64,000 nt of DNA. Origin: Streptomyces aculeolatus (GTDB lineage Bacteria; Actinomycetota; Actinomycetes; Streptomycetales; Streptomycetaceae). Positions 15,499-24,996 of this stretch are shown piece after piece; the stretch's first letter is position 1; every line of letters starts with the position of its first letter. The position numbers were made by a program, and so were the translations under genes. The DNA is taken from the NCBI RefSeq assembly GCF_020400605.1, contig NZ_JAINRD010000004.1:372001-436000 (forward strand). Reading direction: 5' to 3'. The notes under the pieces were generated by a model, which worked only from the letters and a program-made list of their open reading frames with translations, did not search any database and was not told where the DNA came from.

Positions 15499-17840
15499 CG
15501 GTGGTCGGCTCCATCAGGGGAAGGGGTGAAATCGATGGTCGGGTTGAAGGCGCTGAAGTCCGCGGCGATCTCCTGCGGGCTGCGCTGATCGGTCGGGGCC
15601 GGGCCGCGCGTGCGCCGCCCGGGACGACCGGAGCGCCCCGGGGGAAGGTCGTCGCGCAGGGGGTGGGCCAGGTTCGCGCCGCGCACCCGCCGCGGCAGCC
15701 CGTGCACCACCTCCCCCACCGCGCCGGCCGGGCCGGCTGCTGCCGGCTCGGCCGGGCGGGCCCGGCGGATCTGCAGCCCGCCGGCCGTCCGCAGCGGCGC
15801 CGTCGCCGGCTCAGAAGGCGGCGCCAAGGGCACAGGGTTCGGGGCTTTGGTTTCGTAGTGCGGCTGGGAGTCCTCGTCGGGCGGTTCGGGCACGAGCAAG
15901 GTGGGGGGCACCAGCACGACCGCGGCCAGGCCGCCGTAGACCGATTCCCGCAGGGCCACCTGGACGCCCAGGCGGTCCGCGAGCTTGCCGACCACGAACA
16001 ACCCGAGCTGCTGATCGCCCAGCTCGGCGAAGACAGCCGGCCGCCTCAGCCTGGCGTTGAGCTGCTCAAGAAATTGCGGGTCCATCCGGCCGCCGCGGTC
16101 TTCGACCTCGACGGCCACACCCGAGGTCACCGGCAAGGCGCGGACGGTGACCTCCATCTGGGTGAAGCGCACGGCGTTGTCGATCAGCTCGGCGAGCAGG
16201 TGCGTCAGCGCTCCCGCAGAGTGCCCCGCGATCCAGCAGGCGGCGCCGAATTCCGGCTGCACCCGTTTCAGGTCGTCCGACTCTCCGCGGGCGTTGACCA
16301 TCACGTTCGCGATGTGCACCGGATGGTCGTCGGGCAGGCTGAACGCGTGGTCGGAGTCGGACAGGATCAGCACGTTCTCCTGCAGTCGGCGGATCCTCGC
16401 CACCTGGTGATCCAGCTCGAAGAGAGCCTGCACCGCGCCGTCGTCGTTGCCGAAGCGGCGCTGCAACTCGTCCATCTGCGGCACTGATTGCCCGATGATG
16501 ATCGCCAACGCGCGGTAAGCCAGGCCACTGGCGAACCGGGCCACACCGCGACGCTCCTCATGAACCGTGCCAGCAGAGTCAACGGCGCCGGCCGCCAGGG
16601 CGGCGACGGCGTTGTGGAGCTGGTCGAACTCATCGCGAACACCGCGCTCGGCCGGCAGCCAGGAGACATCCGCACGGTGGCCGTGCTGCAGGTCCTCGAC
16701 CACCTTCGGCAGCCGCACCTCGGCCACCTCCAGCGCCTCAGCGCTCACCTGCCGGCTGCGGCGGATGACGGTGCGCACCAGCCCGATGATCAGCGCTCCG
16801 ATGAGGACGGCCACGGCAAGGCTGCCGCCGACCTTCCACATCACCCCGGCGCGCACCTCATCCGCCCGCTGGTACCCGGCGTCCAGCAGCCCCTGGGTAC
16901 GTGCGGCGTTCAGCTCGGCGATCTGCTGTGCGACCGTCCCGTAGGCGGCGTCCCACTCGTCCAGCTCGGCCGGCAGGTCCTCCACCGCCCCACTCGGCGC
17001 GCTCGCGGACGCGCTGATCAGCGCCTGCTCGATACGCTCCTTGGCCTGCCAGGCGCCGCTGCCGGTGATCCTGCGGTAGGCGGCCTTGTCGTCGGGCGGC
17101 AGGGACGGGGCGATCCACCGCCGGTACATCACCTCCTGCGTGCCGTACGCCTCGGCGAACGCCACCCGCAGCCGGGCGCTCATCCGCCCCTCGGCACGGG
17201 CCTGAGCGATCAGCATGTCCTGCTGCGCCAAACCCTCCGACGCCCAGAACAAGCCCACCAGCGGCCGGGTCTGCAGATTCAGCGCGGCGTCGTCCATCTG
17301 GCTGAGCGCCTGATAGAACTCGATCATGGTGGCGAGCAGATCCGTGTAGTAGCCGGTCCTCTCCGCGATCGGCCCCTGGCGGGCGTCGACCTGCCGACGC
17401 ACCTCCTCCAAGCGCTCAGCCTCGGCGTAGATCCGCTCGACGTACTCCCACTTGCTCCGGTGCTCGTGTTCGAGGTCGCTGCCCGACAGCCGGCGGAACG
17501 ACGCCAGGCCCTCGTCCGTCTTCTGCCGCACCTGCGCCAGCGTCTTCTTCAGCGCGGTGCTCGGGCTGGGATCGGCCAGATACGCCGCAGTGACCTTCCG
17601 TTCCTGCTGCGCCCCGATGAACAGCGGCAGGCTGGCCTTGCCGCCCAGATCACCGGTGCGGGTGTCGTTGCGCAGCTCCACATGCCGCTGCCAGTCCGGC
17701 ACCGCACTGAGCAGCACGAAGCCCACCAACCCGGTGATCGCAAGCACCGCGACCGCAACAAGCCGGAACCGCACGGTCAACACCGGCGCGCGCCGCCGAC
17801 GGCGGTGCGTGCGAGGCTCAACAGCAGGTCTCGTCGTCAT
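15495..17840 (-). CDS. cvnA: Conservon sensor histidine kinase-like protein (CvnA)
   Basis: 781 residues: a basic N-terminus, one membrane span near residues 27-47, a helical extracytoplasmic NIT-type sensor domain (residues about 50-320), a second span (VLIGALIIGLV) near 335, a HAMP-like linker and an ATP-binding domain containing ELIDNAVRFTQ. A long Pro/Ala/Arg-rich tail follows. The usual phospho-acceptor His box is not evident, as is normal for CvnA, so it may signal by nucleotide binding rather than phosphotransfer. ATG 17840 has GAGGAG. It is first in a five-gene overlapping operon. Confidence 0.9.
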   Translation of the reverse strand: MTTRPAVEPRTHRRRRRAPVLTVRFRLVAVAVLAITGLVGFVLLSAVPDWQRHVELRNDTRTGDLGGKASLPLFIGAQQERKVTAAYLADPSPSTALKKTLAQVRQKTDEGLASFRRLSGSDLEHEHRSKWEYVERIYAEAERLEEVRRQVDARQGPIAERTGYYTDLLATMIEFYQALSQMDDAALNLQTRPLVGLFWASEGLAQQDMLIAQARAEGRMSARLRVAFAEAYGTQEVMYRRWIAPSLPPDDKAAYRRITGSGAWQAKERIEQALISASASAPSGAVEDLPAELDEWDAAYGTVAQQIAELNAARTQGLLDAGYQRADEVRAGVMWKVGGSLAVAVLIGALIIGLVRTVIRRSRQVSAEALEVAEVRLPKVVEDLQHGHRADVSWLPAERGVRDEFDQLHNAVAALAAGAVDSAGTVHEERRGVARFASGLAYRALAIIIGQSVPQMDELQRRFGNDDGAVQALFELDHQVARIRRLQENVLILSDSDHAFSLPDDHPVHIANVMVNARGESDDLKRVQPEFGAACWIAGHSAGALTHLLAELIDNAVRFTQMEVTVRALPVTSGVAVEVEDRGGRMDPQFLEQLNARLRRPAVFAELGDQQLGLFVVGKLADRLGVQVALRESVYGGLAAVVLVPPTLLVPEPPDEDSQPHYETKAPNPVPLAPPSEPATAPLRTAGGLQIRRARPAEPAAAGPAGAVGEVVHGLPRRVRGANLAHPLRDDLPPGRSGRPGRRTRGPAPTDQRSPQEIAADFSAFNPTIDFTPSPDGADHR

Positions 17841-18479
17841 GGCTCCTCAGCCCCGGGGTTGATCGTCAGCGGATCGGACAGCAGCAGTCCGGCGAGCAGT
17901 CGCCGTGCTCGCAGGGGCCGTCAGCGCGGCAAACACGACGGTCGGGAGCCTCCGCCAGCCGCCGCCAGGCTCTCGGCTCGCCGGCCGAACGCCCGACGAC
18001 CACGACCGGCGCGCCGCCGAACCACGGCATGCAGCCCAGGCCACCAGGCGGAACCAGCGCCGGACCCGGCCCGTCGCCGGCTGCCGGATCAGCTCGCAAC
18101 TCGCCGGGCACCGCCTGGCCGACACTCCCGTCCGCCGACCTGCCATCGGCGGGCCTTCCGCGCCTGCGTGTGACCGTTCTGACCGACTCCGCGCGCCGTT
18201 CACCGCGCCCCCAGCGAACCCAGCCATGATCAAGAAGGCCGGCACAACCGGCCCCGGCAGCGGCATCATGCCGACCGGCCCGACCGGCGCAGATGGCGCA
18301 GGAGTGATCGGATGGGCCTGACCACCGAAGGCGGCGCGGTCCTGGCCGCTCGCCGGGGCGGGTACCCCACACGGTTCCACGTGACAAAAACTCCGAAAGA
18401 AATAGAAAAAGGGCGGCATGGGTGATGGGGCCTCAGAGTCGTGGGCTCGGATCTGAACAGAGGTCAGGGGTAGGGCGCT
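17841..18479. other. Gap upstream of conservon; doubtful ORFs
   Basis: About 640 bp. A minus-strand frame 17847-18419 contains one hydrophobic stretch (PGPVVPAFLIMAGFAGGAV) and stops 6 bp before cvnA, so a small membrane protein heading the operon is possible. A competing frame (17866-18387) and a plus-strand frame overlap it, and codon usage does not settle the matter. The conservon promoter should lie here. The stretch near 18376-18415 is unusually A/T-rich for this genome. Confidence 0.35.
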
Positions 18480-19046
18480 TCAGCCGGTGGTCGGCCGGGG
18501 CACCTGTCTGACGGCTTGCGTGTTGAGGTCTTCGGCTAGCCGGTGGGCCCGAGCGATCGGCAGGTGCCGAGCCGCCTGCGGGTCGCCACCTGCTCGGTGT
18601 GCGTAGGAGCCGGCCTCATCGATGACGCAGTAATCGGTGCCGTCGGACTCGGCCTCGATGACGTACGGGCCGCCGCTCCCCCGCCGGCACCAGAGCACCA
18701 AGAGCCGCTCGGTGACGACCCCAAGGCGGCGGGTGCGCTCCCACGCATGGTCAGCGGAGAGATCGGCGAAGGAGAATGCCCCCAGCAGCAGGTGAAGCCC
18801 TTCGCCGATCAGGTCGTCCCACTCCTCCTCATCCCGGCGTGCTGGACGGCACTGCACCAGAACGATCAGGTGACCAAGCAACTCCTGCGCATACCCGCGC
18901 ACGACGTGCTCCCCCGGCGCCACCGTGCGGGGCACCGCCAGGCGGCGCAAGGTGTTCCCGATCACCGCCACACGCGGCATCTCGCCCACGGCAACGGCCA
19001 GATCATCCGCCGCTCGCCACCGCGTCCCGGAGGGCTCGACGCTCAT
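18480..19046 (-). CDS. DUF6415-like hypothetical protein
   Basis: 188 residues from ATG 19046, overlapping the methyltransferase stop by 4 bp. The first half (ADDLAVAVGEMPRV, LVQCRPARRDEEEWDDLIGE) looks like the small DUF6415 helical proteins common in Streptomyces accessory regions; that family name is from memory. A basic C-terminus ends in Pro/Thr. No catalytic motif is visible. Coupling to the methyltransferase implies a shared job, which cannot be stated. Confidence 0.6.
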   Translation of the reverse strand: MSVEPSGTRWRAADDLAVAVGEMPRVAVIGNTLRRLAVPRTVAPGEHVVRGYAQELLGHLIVLVQCRPARRDEEEWDDLIGEGLHLLLGAFSFADLSADHAWERTRRLGVVTERLLVLWCRRGSGGPYVIEAESDGTDYCVIDEAGSYAHRAGGDPQAARHLPIARAHRLAEDLNTQAVRQVPRPTTG

Positions 19047-19882
19047 GCCGCCGCCCCTTTGAGGCGGCCGACGCCGCCGTAGACCCATGCCCGCCCCTTG
19101 CAGCCGACCTCCACCAGCCCGTCGGGGCGCCACGCATCCACCCGCACCACGCCCGGCGGCACCAGTTCACATCCATCGAACAAGGTCGCGATCTCGGCGT
19201 GTGTGCGGGTCGTCACCCACCCGGTCGCGTTGGACTTCTGGTAGACCGACGCTGCCGCGCTCGCCCTCTTCGGATCGATGTCGTGCGTGGCGTGCGAGAC
19301 CACGAGGTGGCTGCCCGGCGCCAGCGCGTCTGTCAGCGTTGCCAGGATCTTCCGAGCCGCGGTGAGGTCGCTCACGAAGTGCAGCACGGCGATGGCGCTC
19401 AGCGCGACCGGGCGGGAAAGGTCCAGCGTGTCCCGAAGTGCGGGATCGGCCAGGATGCTCTCCGGATCGCGCATGTCGGCGCTGATGAACGCGGTTCGGC
19501 CCTGCTGAGTGCTGGCCATCAGCGCCCGCGCGTGGGCGAGTACGAGGGGGTCGTTGTCGACGTACACCACCCGGCACTCCGGAGCGACGTCCTGAGCCAC
19601 CTGATGGAGGTTCGGCTCGGTGGGGATCCCGGTGCCGATGTCCAAGAACTGCCGGATCCCCGCCTCCTCGGCCAGGTAGCGGATAGCCCGGTGCATAAAG
19701 GCGCGGTTCGCCAGAGCCGACGGCCGGGCCTGCCGAGCCTCCCGCATCACCGCATCCCCAAGGGCACGGTCCACCGGGTAGTTGTCCTTGCCATAGAGCA
19801 AGTAGTCGTACACCCGTGCCGGATGTGCCCGGCCTATGTCGATGGGCCCGACTTGCTCAGCAGGAGAACGACCTTCACTCAC
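19043..19882 (-). CDS. SAM-dependent methyltransferase, DUF574 type
   Basis: 279 residues from GTG 19882; a longer frame to 20032 is less protein-like. It has the signature N-terminus IDIGRAHPARVYDYLLYGKDNY, the SAM-binding motif FLDIGTGIPTEPNLHQVA, and the acidic YVDNDPLVLAHARAL. Proteins of this family are numerous in Streptomyces and of unknown substrate. A second, clearly paralogous member lies at 46521-47336. It is operonic with the DUF6415-like gene and divergent from the SLOG gene at 20058. Confidence 0.88.
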   Translation of the reverse strand: MSEGRSPAEQVGPIDIGRAHPARVYDYLLYGKDNYPVDRALGDAVMREARQARPSALANRAFMHRAIRYLAEEAGIRQFLDIGTGIPTEPNLHQVAQDVAPECRVVYVDNDPLVLAHARALMASTQQGRTAFISADMRDPESILADPALRDTLDLSRPVALSAIAVLHFVSDLTAARKILATLTDALAPGSHLVVSHATHDIDPKRASAAASVYQKSNATGWVTTRTHAEIATLFDGCELVPPGVVRVDAWRPDGLVEVGCKGRAWVYGGVGRLKGAAA

Positions 19883-20057
19883 CGGAATCGCCCCATTCAG
19901 ACAGTCGGCCAGCGCGCAGGGTGACAGCGGCGCTGCAGCCGTTCTGCGCGGAGAAGCCGGGCGCGCTCCATGACGGCGCAAACGCTGGCCGGCGGACAGG
20001 TGTGAGATCGTCGAGGTCCACGCCGCGAGCATCTCGGTCCGGACGGCGCGATGGGAT

Positions 20058-20555
20058 ATGACAACCTATGACACGAAGTTGATCATGGACGAGATGGTGA
20101 ACCGGGCGGTGACCATTACGGGCACCCGGGCGACGCGGCATCGCCGGCACAGCGACTTCGCGGGCCTCTTCGGCGCCTACCTCGCCCCCTTCGCCGCCCA
20201 CGAGGCAAGCGTCTTCTACCTGGGCGGAGCCAAGGGGATCGACACCCTTGCCCTCACGTGGCTGGCCGAGAACACGGCGGTTCAGCTCGTCGTGGTGGTG
20301 CCGGGTACGCTCGACCAGCAACCCGTCGAGGCCCGCTCCGCACTCGACCGCCATCAAGCGCGGATCGCGCAGATCATCGAGCTGCGAGCCGAAGCCCTGA
20401 ACACCGAGGCGTATCACACCCGAAACCGGTACATGGTCGACCGCAGCGGGATGACGATCGGCTTCCCGCACGCCGGCGGCGCCGGGTCGGGCACGTGGCA
20501 GACCCTGGATTACACCGCCGAGCTGGGCAAACCGCGCCTGATCGTGCCCGTTTAA
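20058..20555 (+). CDS. SLOG/DprA-like nucleotide-binding protein
   Basis: 165 residues with a Rossmann-like core: VTITGTRATRHR at the N-terminus, FYLGGAKGIDTLALTWL (the GG-x-GID loop typical of DprA/SLOG proteins) and VVVVPGTLDQQP. SLOG proteins bind nucleotide-derived ligands or process them; here there is no HTH or DNA-binding tail as in true DprA. ATG 20058 is used; ATG 20085 is a possible alternative. A hairpin overlaps its stop and leads directly into the XRE gene. Confidence 0.7.
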   Translation: MTTYDTKLIMDEMVNRAVTITGTRATRHRRHSDFAGLFGAYLAPFAAHEASVFYLGGAKGIDTLALTWLAENTAVQLVVVVPGTLDQQPVEARSALDRHQARIAQIIELRAEALNTEAYHTRNRYMVDRSGMTIGFPHAGGAGSGTWQTLDYTAELGKPRLIVPV

Positions 20556-20564
20556 GGGCACGAT
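20541..20564. promoter_or_regulatory. Hairpin across the SLOG stop, just before the XRE start
   Basis: ATCGTGCCC and GGGCACGAT pair perfectly around GTTTAA, which contains the stop codon. The right arm ends 6 bp before ATG 20571 and next to its AGGACC. It could attenuate transcription or hide the ribosome binding site of the downstream regulator. Confidence 0.45.
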
Positions 20565-20570
20565 AGGACC

Positions 20571-21908
20571 ATGAACGACACGGCCCGCGGCGCGGCGATG
20601 CTCAAGGCCCTGCGGCGCCGAAGAGGGCTGTCCCTGGCCGGCACCGCCAGAGCGCTGCGCGACCTCGCCGAACAGTGCGGTCAGGCGAACATGTCGCTGC
20701 CGTCGATCGCCAGCGTGCAGCGGTCGGTCGCCCGCTGGGAGAGCACCCGCCCCACCCGGCCCGACGACCGGTACCAACTGCTGCTCGGCCACCTGTACGC
20801 CCGCACTCCCACCGGCGACCTCGCCCTGGGCCCAGGCTCGGACTTCGCCGAACTCCTCGACGCCCTCGCCCACCTCGGCGAAGGCGCCCAAGCCCTGACC
20901 GAACTGCGTCAGCTCCTCCTGCGCTCGGCCGCCGAGCACGGCGCCGGCATGCTCGCGCTGCTCTCCCCCGCCCTCGAAACCCGCCTCACCGCCGCCCTGG
21001 CCAACCCCACGCAGGCCGACGAAGACCTCCTCGCCGGCCTGCGCGCGGCCGTAAGCGACGTCAACGCCCACATCGGCGGCCTGCCCTTCACCCGGCTGCA
21101 GCTCCTCCTCGCTCCCACCGTCGACGCCTGCCGACGCCTGCTGACCCTCGACGTCCCCGAGCCTCTGCTGCCCTACCTGCGCGACATCGCGGTCGCCGCC
21201 CACACCCTGGCAGGACGACTCGCCTTCGAAGTACGCGACGACACCGCGTCCCGCGCCCACTACACCCGCGCCACCCAACAGGCCGCGCACCTGCCCCGAT
21301 GGCGACGCGCCACCGTCCACATGAGCCACGCCCTGACCACGCTGTACTCCACCCCCGGCCTGGAAACCACCCAGCACCTGGTCGACGCGGCCGTACAAGA
21401 CGCCAGCAACGGCGAAAGCCCCAAGATCCGCGCCCGCGCCCACGCCCTGCAAGCCGAACTCGCCGCCCGCGCCGGCCACCAACGACCAGCCCAAGGAGCA
21501 CTCCAACTCGCCCACCACGACCTGGTCACCAACGGCGACGGCGATCCGGCACGAACCAGCTTCACCGACTCCCACCTGCGGGGCTTCGAAGGGCTGTGCG
21601 AGCTGTACACGGGGAACGCGGCAACCGCCCACGACCAACTCGCCCAAGCCGCCAGCAAGCTGAGCACGACACGCGAACAAGTCCAGCGCACCATCATCAG
21701 CACCGACCAAGCCCTCGCTCGAGTAACTATGGACGAACCTCACGCCGCCGCCGAACTTCTCCACGACTGCGTAACCGCGGCAGCGACCACCGGCGGCCGA
21801 GTCCCCACCCTCCGCCTGCACCACGCACGCCGCCGTCTGCGGCCCTGGCGCCGCGAAGACTTCGTCGCAGACCTCGATGACCACATCATCGAAACCCTCG
21901 GACGTTGA
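20571..21908 (+). CDS. XRE-like regulator with helical repeat sensor domain
   Basis: 445 residues. The N-terminus (AAMLKALRRRRGLSLAGTAR to RWESTRPTRPDDRY) is a lambda-repressor-like HTH with an insertion. The rest is Ala/Leu-rich tandem helical hairpins of TPR type (AHLPRWRRATVHMSHAL, GDPARTSFTDSHLRGFEGL). Such proteins occur by the dozen in Streptomyces, often beside a small target gene; here the SLOG gene lies 15 bp upstream in the same direction. The ligand is unknown. Confidence 0.72.
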   Translation: MNDTARGAAMLKALRRRRGLSLAGTARALRDLAEQCGQANMSLPSIASVQRSVARWESTRPTRPDDRYQLLLGHLYARTPTGDLALGPGSDFAELLDALAHLGEGAQALTELRQLLLRSAAEHGAGMLALLSPALETRLTAALANPTQADEDLLAGLRAAVSDVNAHIGGLPFTRLQLLLAPTVDACRRLLTLDVPEPLLPYLRDIAVAAHTLAGRLAFEVRDDTASRAHYTRATQQAAHLPRWRRATVHMSHALTTLYSTPGLETTQHLVDAAVQDASNGESPKIRARAHALQAELAARAGHQRPAQGALQLAHHDLVTNGDGDPARTSFTDSHLRGFEGLCELYTGNAATAHDQLAQAASKLSTTREQVQRTIISTDQALARVTMDEPHAAAELLHDCVTAAATTGGRVPTLRLHHARRRLRPWRREDFVADLDDHIIETLGR

Positions 21909-22218
21909 AGCTGCTGAAATCGCTCGACGCCCCGACCCACGAGGGAGAGGACGCGGCCAGTCGTGGTACGGGCCAACTCCTGCCTGCCCTAGTGGGAGCG
22001 AGGGCACCTCATTGGTCGGAGGCGGCATCCTGATGTCACGAACCGTGACGTAACAGGTGCAACAGAAGTGTCGTAGAGCGGCGTTCCAGCGTGGTCGAGA
22101 GCCAATGAGCGGCGCGTAGGAAGATCGCGCCATCGACCCGGTCGGGTTGACACAGTTGAAGCCGCCGACCAGGGACACCGCGGAGGCAACGGTCTGCTGG
22201 ATGGCGCTGGGGGGAGCG

Positions 22219-22412
22219 CTCCACTCGAACTGCGGTGAGATCGTGTAATCCCCGCGGTCGACCCACTCTCCAGCCACGGCCCAGCCGCGCTCGACCGCGT
22301 GCTGCCGGCACCGCGCCAGGCGTTCTGCGAGGAAGGCATCAGGTAGCGCCGCGCTCCGGTCGTAGACGAACGCGAGGGCGGGCCTGCCCGGGACCTCACT
22401 GCGCTCGTTCAA
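22219..22412 (-). pseudogene. Truncated hypothetical (recombinase-like N-terminus)
   Basis: A TTG at 22412 with GGGAGG opens a frame whose first 60 residues (PALAFVYDRSAAL, RCRQHAVERGWAVAGEWVDRG) match the start of a widespread actinobacterial protein resembling the N-terminal domain of serine recombinases. After residue about 62 the sequence loses all likeness and runs open into the shadow of the XRE gene. I treat it as a deletion remnant. It overlaps the next upstream gene by 17 bp, so it was once part of the same operon. Confidence 0.5.
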
Positions 22413-22845
22413 GGCGGCCTCCCTCGTGAGGACGGGGCTCGGTCGGCCCGCTGGGGACGACGGCGCGCGGTTGAATCACGCACAGCAGCTCGCGGCGCAG
22501 GTCCGCTGTGGTCGTGCGCCGCCGGCCGCGGCCGGGGGCGATGAGCCAGTAGGGGCCGGGCGGTGCCTCGCGATGCAGGGCCGGAAGCACGACGTGTGCC
22601 GCGAGGCTGAGCGCCGTGGTCTTCGGTACGTCCCATCCTGCGGTGGACTGCGGAGGGACGAGGAAGTAGAGCACCGGCGGGGCCGAGGCCGGATCAACGG
22701 CGACCGCACCCGGGCGGGTCAGTTTGCCGAGGGCGAAGAGGCCCGCGTATCTCGGCACCTTGATCGCGTCCCACTCGACGCCGGCCGCGACGATGCTTGT
22801 ACATCCCGGTCCCGGTGTCACCGCTGCTCTGGGAAGGCTGTGCAT
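22396..22845 (-). CDS. Hypothetical protein, Streptomyces accessory family
   Basis: 149 residues. The N-terminal GCTSIVAAGVEWDAIKVPRY and LVPPQSTAGWDVPKT recall small Streptomyces proteins related to the N-terminal region of bifunctional primase-polymerases, but no catalytic DxD is visible and the protein is too short for that. ATG 22845 lacks a clear ribosome binding site; GTG 22821 is an alternative. It is followed by the truncated recombinase-like gene and preceded by an XRE regulator. Confidence 0.55.
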   Translation of the reverse strand: MHSLPRAAVTPGPGCTSIVAAGVEWDAIKVPRYAGLFALGKLTRPGAVAVDPASAPPVLYFLVPPQSTAGWDVPKTTALSLAAHVVLPALHREAPPGPYWLIAPGRGRRRTTTADLRRELLCVIQPRAVVPSGPTEPRPHEGGRLERAQ

Positions 22846-22914
22846 GGGGCAGACCGTATGAGCAGGCCGACGTACGGACCCGAACTCCTGGTTCGGGTGA
22901 ACTCACGGTTCGGG

Positions 22915-24129
22915 TCAGGGCAGGAAGCCGAGCCGCTCGGCAAGCGCGGTCACCTGGCGCTGGTAGGTCGGCCGTACGCGCCGCTGCAGACCGATGATCA
23001 TGTCGCGGGCGAGCAGGCTGCGCTGCAAGTCTTCTGGGGCCAGTTCCTCCAGGTCGAGGAGATGTACCAGCACGGAGGCGTCCTCGCGGCGGAGGTCGTA
23101 GCAGCGGGCGACCTCAAGGCCGAAGGTGAACCGCCTCTCGCGGGACGGCATGACAGAGGTGTCGACCTGGTCGGCGAGGTGCAGGCCATCGGCGGCTTCG
23201 CCGGCCAGCATTTCGATGCTCAGGGCATGCAGGCCCACGTTGGTGGGGCCGAAGACGGTCCACATCGGATTGCCTTCACCAGCCCGGTCTGCGAGCGGCG
23301 CGGCCTTGTCCTCCAGGCGCCGGCGGGCGTCCCACCATCGTCGCTGCATGGCATCGGCGACAACGGCAACGAGTTCCAGCGCGCCGCGCATAGCCGCTGC
23401 CTCGTCTGTTTCCGGTTGCTGCCGGAGTTCCTCGGCCGCATGCAGCGCAACCTCATGCGCCTCATCAGCCGCGCCTGGCCGCGAGAGGAGCACGTGCCCA
23501 AGGTTCCACTGAGCTGCCGCGATCCGGATGGGATCGTCGGCGTCCTGGGCGGCGCGGATGGCCCGGTCTGCGACCATCAGCGCCAGATCGAGCCGGCCGT
23601 TGCGGCGGCAGTAAGAACGCAGCAGCCCGTACAAGTCCGCTGCGGTCCGCAGGACCTCGCGACGGGCAGCAGCGTCGTTGCCGGCGCGGTGAACGCGCGC
23701 GGCGTGCTCCACGTCGGCGACCAACTCGGGTAACGCCTTGTCCGCCTCGGTGAAGCGTTCACGGCTCTCCTGCCACAACCGCCATGCGTCCTCGACTCGC
23801 TCGCGCAGCACGGCAGGTGACAGGACCGGGCTACTGCGTGGCGGTCCGTAGTCCATCAGGGCCGCGGCCACGGACGGGCCTGCGGTCCCCGGGCCCGTGT
23901 CACTAGGCGCCGGAACACTCTCGTCGAGGAGCGCAGAGACCGGGACTCCGAGTTCAGCAGCGAGCCGGGCCAGGAGATCCGTCGACGGAGTCCTCTTCCC
24001 GGTCTCGATCAGCGACAGGTAGCGCTCGGTGATACCGCACAGACCGGCGATCACCGCCTGCTTGCGGTTGCCGTTCTTACGCCGGTAGTAGCGGACAAGC
24101 TCACCGATCGCAGGGCCCGGGACATCCAC
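22915..24129 (-). CDS. XRE-family regulator with TPR-like sensor
   Basis: 404 residues from GTG 24129, which has GGGAGGTGAGG upstream. Residues about 8-65 form a clear HTH_3 domain (GELVRYYRRKNGNRKQAVIA, ITERYLSLIETGKRTPSTD). The remainder is helical repeat sequence with regular Ala/Leu spacing. It is divergent from the HAD gene at 24260, so the 130 bp between them likely hold both promoters and its operator. Confidence 0.82.
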   Translation of the reverse strand: MDVPGPAIGELVRYYRRKNGNRKQAVIAGLCGITERYLSLIETGKRTPSTDLLARLAAELGVPVSALLDESVPAPSDTGPGTAGPSVAAALMDYGPPRSSPVLSPAVLRERVEDAWRLWQESRERFTEADKALPELVADVEHAARVHRAGNDAAARREVLRTAADLYGLLRSYCRRNGRLDLALMVADRAIRAAQDADDPIRIAAAQWNLGHVLLSRPGAADEAHEVALHAAEELRQQPETDEAAAMRGALELVAVVADAMQRRWWDARRRLEDKAAPLADRAGEGNPMWTVFGPTNVGLHALSIEMLAGEAADGLHLADQVDTSVMPSRERRFTFGLEVARCYDLRREDASVLVHLLDLEELAPEDLQRSLLARDMIIGLQRRVRPTYQRQVTALAERLGFLP

Positions 24130-24259
24130 GGCCCTCACCTCCCACCGCCAGCTTCGCGTCGGCACCAGCGGATGACGGCGGATTGATTCCCCGGCACCAT
24201 GGCGCCCGAACCCGTGAGATGTTGAGCCAGGCAGGCTACCGCAGTTGGAGGAGGCGCCC

Positions 24260-24946
24260 ATGGCGCGGCTGGTCCTGTGGGACATCGACCACACCCTGAT
24301 CGACACCGGCGGTGTCGGCCATGAGCTGTCTGGCGAAGCGTTCCGTGAGGTCACCGGCCAGACGATGGAGAGACAGGCGAAGGTCGACGGCATCACCGAG
24401 TCGGTCATCTTCCGCGAGACCGCACGCCTGCACGGCCTTACCACCGATCGGAGCACCTTCGAGCGCTTCGCACGCGCCCTCACCGAACAGCACCTGAAGC
24501 GGGCCGGCGATCTCCGCGAGCGGGGCCACGCACTCGCCGGCGCGGCCACCGCCCTCGACGCCCTTGCCGCCGACACCGCGCTCACGCAGTCGGTCGTCAC
24601 GGGCAACGTCCGCGCCGTCGCCGAGATCAAGTTGCAGGTCTTCGGCCTGGACCGGCATATCCGCTGGGATGTCGGCGCGTATGGAGAGGAGCACGACGAG
24701 CGGGCCCGCCTCGTCGCCCTCGCCCTGGAACGCGCCGGCGTGCCAGCCACGGACGCGGTGCTGATCGGAGACACACCCGCCGACGTGGCGGCCGGAAACG
24801 AGCGAGGCGTGCGGGTCCTCGCGGTCGCATCTGGCAGCAGCGACGAGGCCCAGTTGCGCCAGGCTGGGGCCGATATCGTGCTGCCGAGCCTGGAGGACTC
24901 GCACCTGCTGGTGAAGCTGGTCCACGGGCGCGATGTCGAGACGTGA
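24260..24946 (+). CDS. HAD-superfamily phosphatase
   Basis: 228 residues from ATG 24260 with TGGAGGAGG. Motif I is LVLWDIDHTLIDT with both Asp present, motif II VVTGN, motif III Lys in AEIKLQVFGLD, and motif IV VLIGDTPADVAAG. It is therefore a complete, probably active phosphatase of the phosphoglycolate/beta-phosphoglucomutase type (C1 cap around residues 20-90). It is followed after 50 bp by a SLOG-like gene in the same direction. The nucleotide-handling neighbours suggest, but do not show, a nucleotide substrate. Confidence 0.86.
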   Translation: MARLVLWDIDHTLIDTGGVGHELSGEAFREVTGQTMERQAKVDGITESVIFRETARLHGLTTDRSTFERFARALTEQHLKRAGDLRERGHALAGAATALDALAADTALTQSVVTGNVRAVAEIKLQVFGLDRHIRWDVGAYGEEHDERARLVALALERAGVPATDAVLIGDTPADVAAGNERGVRVLAVASGSSDEAQLRQAGADIVLPSLEDSHLLVKLVHGRDVET

Positions 24947-24996
24947 CCGGCCCGGCACGTACGTGTGACCCACACCAGCCGGAAGGGACACCCCAC

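Noticed and set aside
18227..18322. Gly/Thr-rich 31-codon plus-strand frame as a modified-peptide precursor
   Set aside because: No ribosome binding site and no modifying enzyme facing it; it lies within a doubtful opposite frame.
19875..22412. 845-codon minus-strand frame beneath the XRE and SLOG genes
   Set aside because: Only its first 60 codons look like protein; the rest is the shadow of the XRE gene on the other strand.
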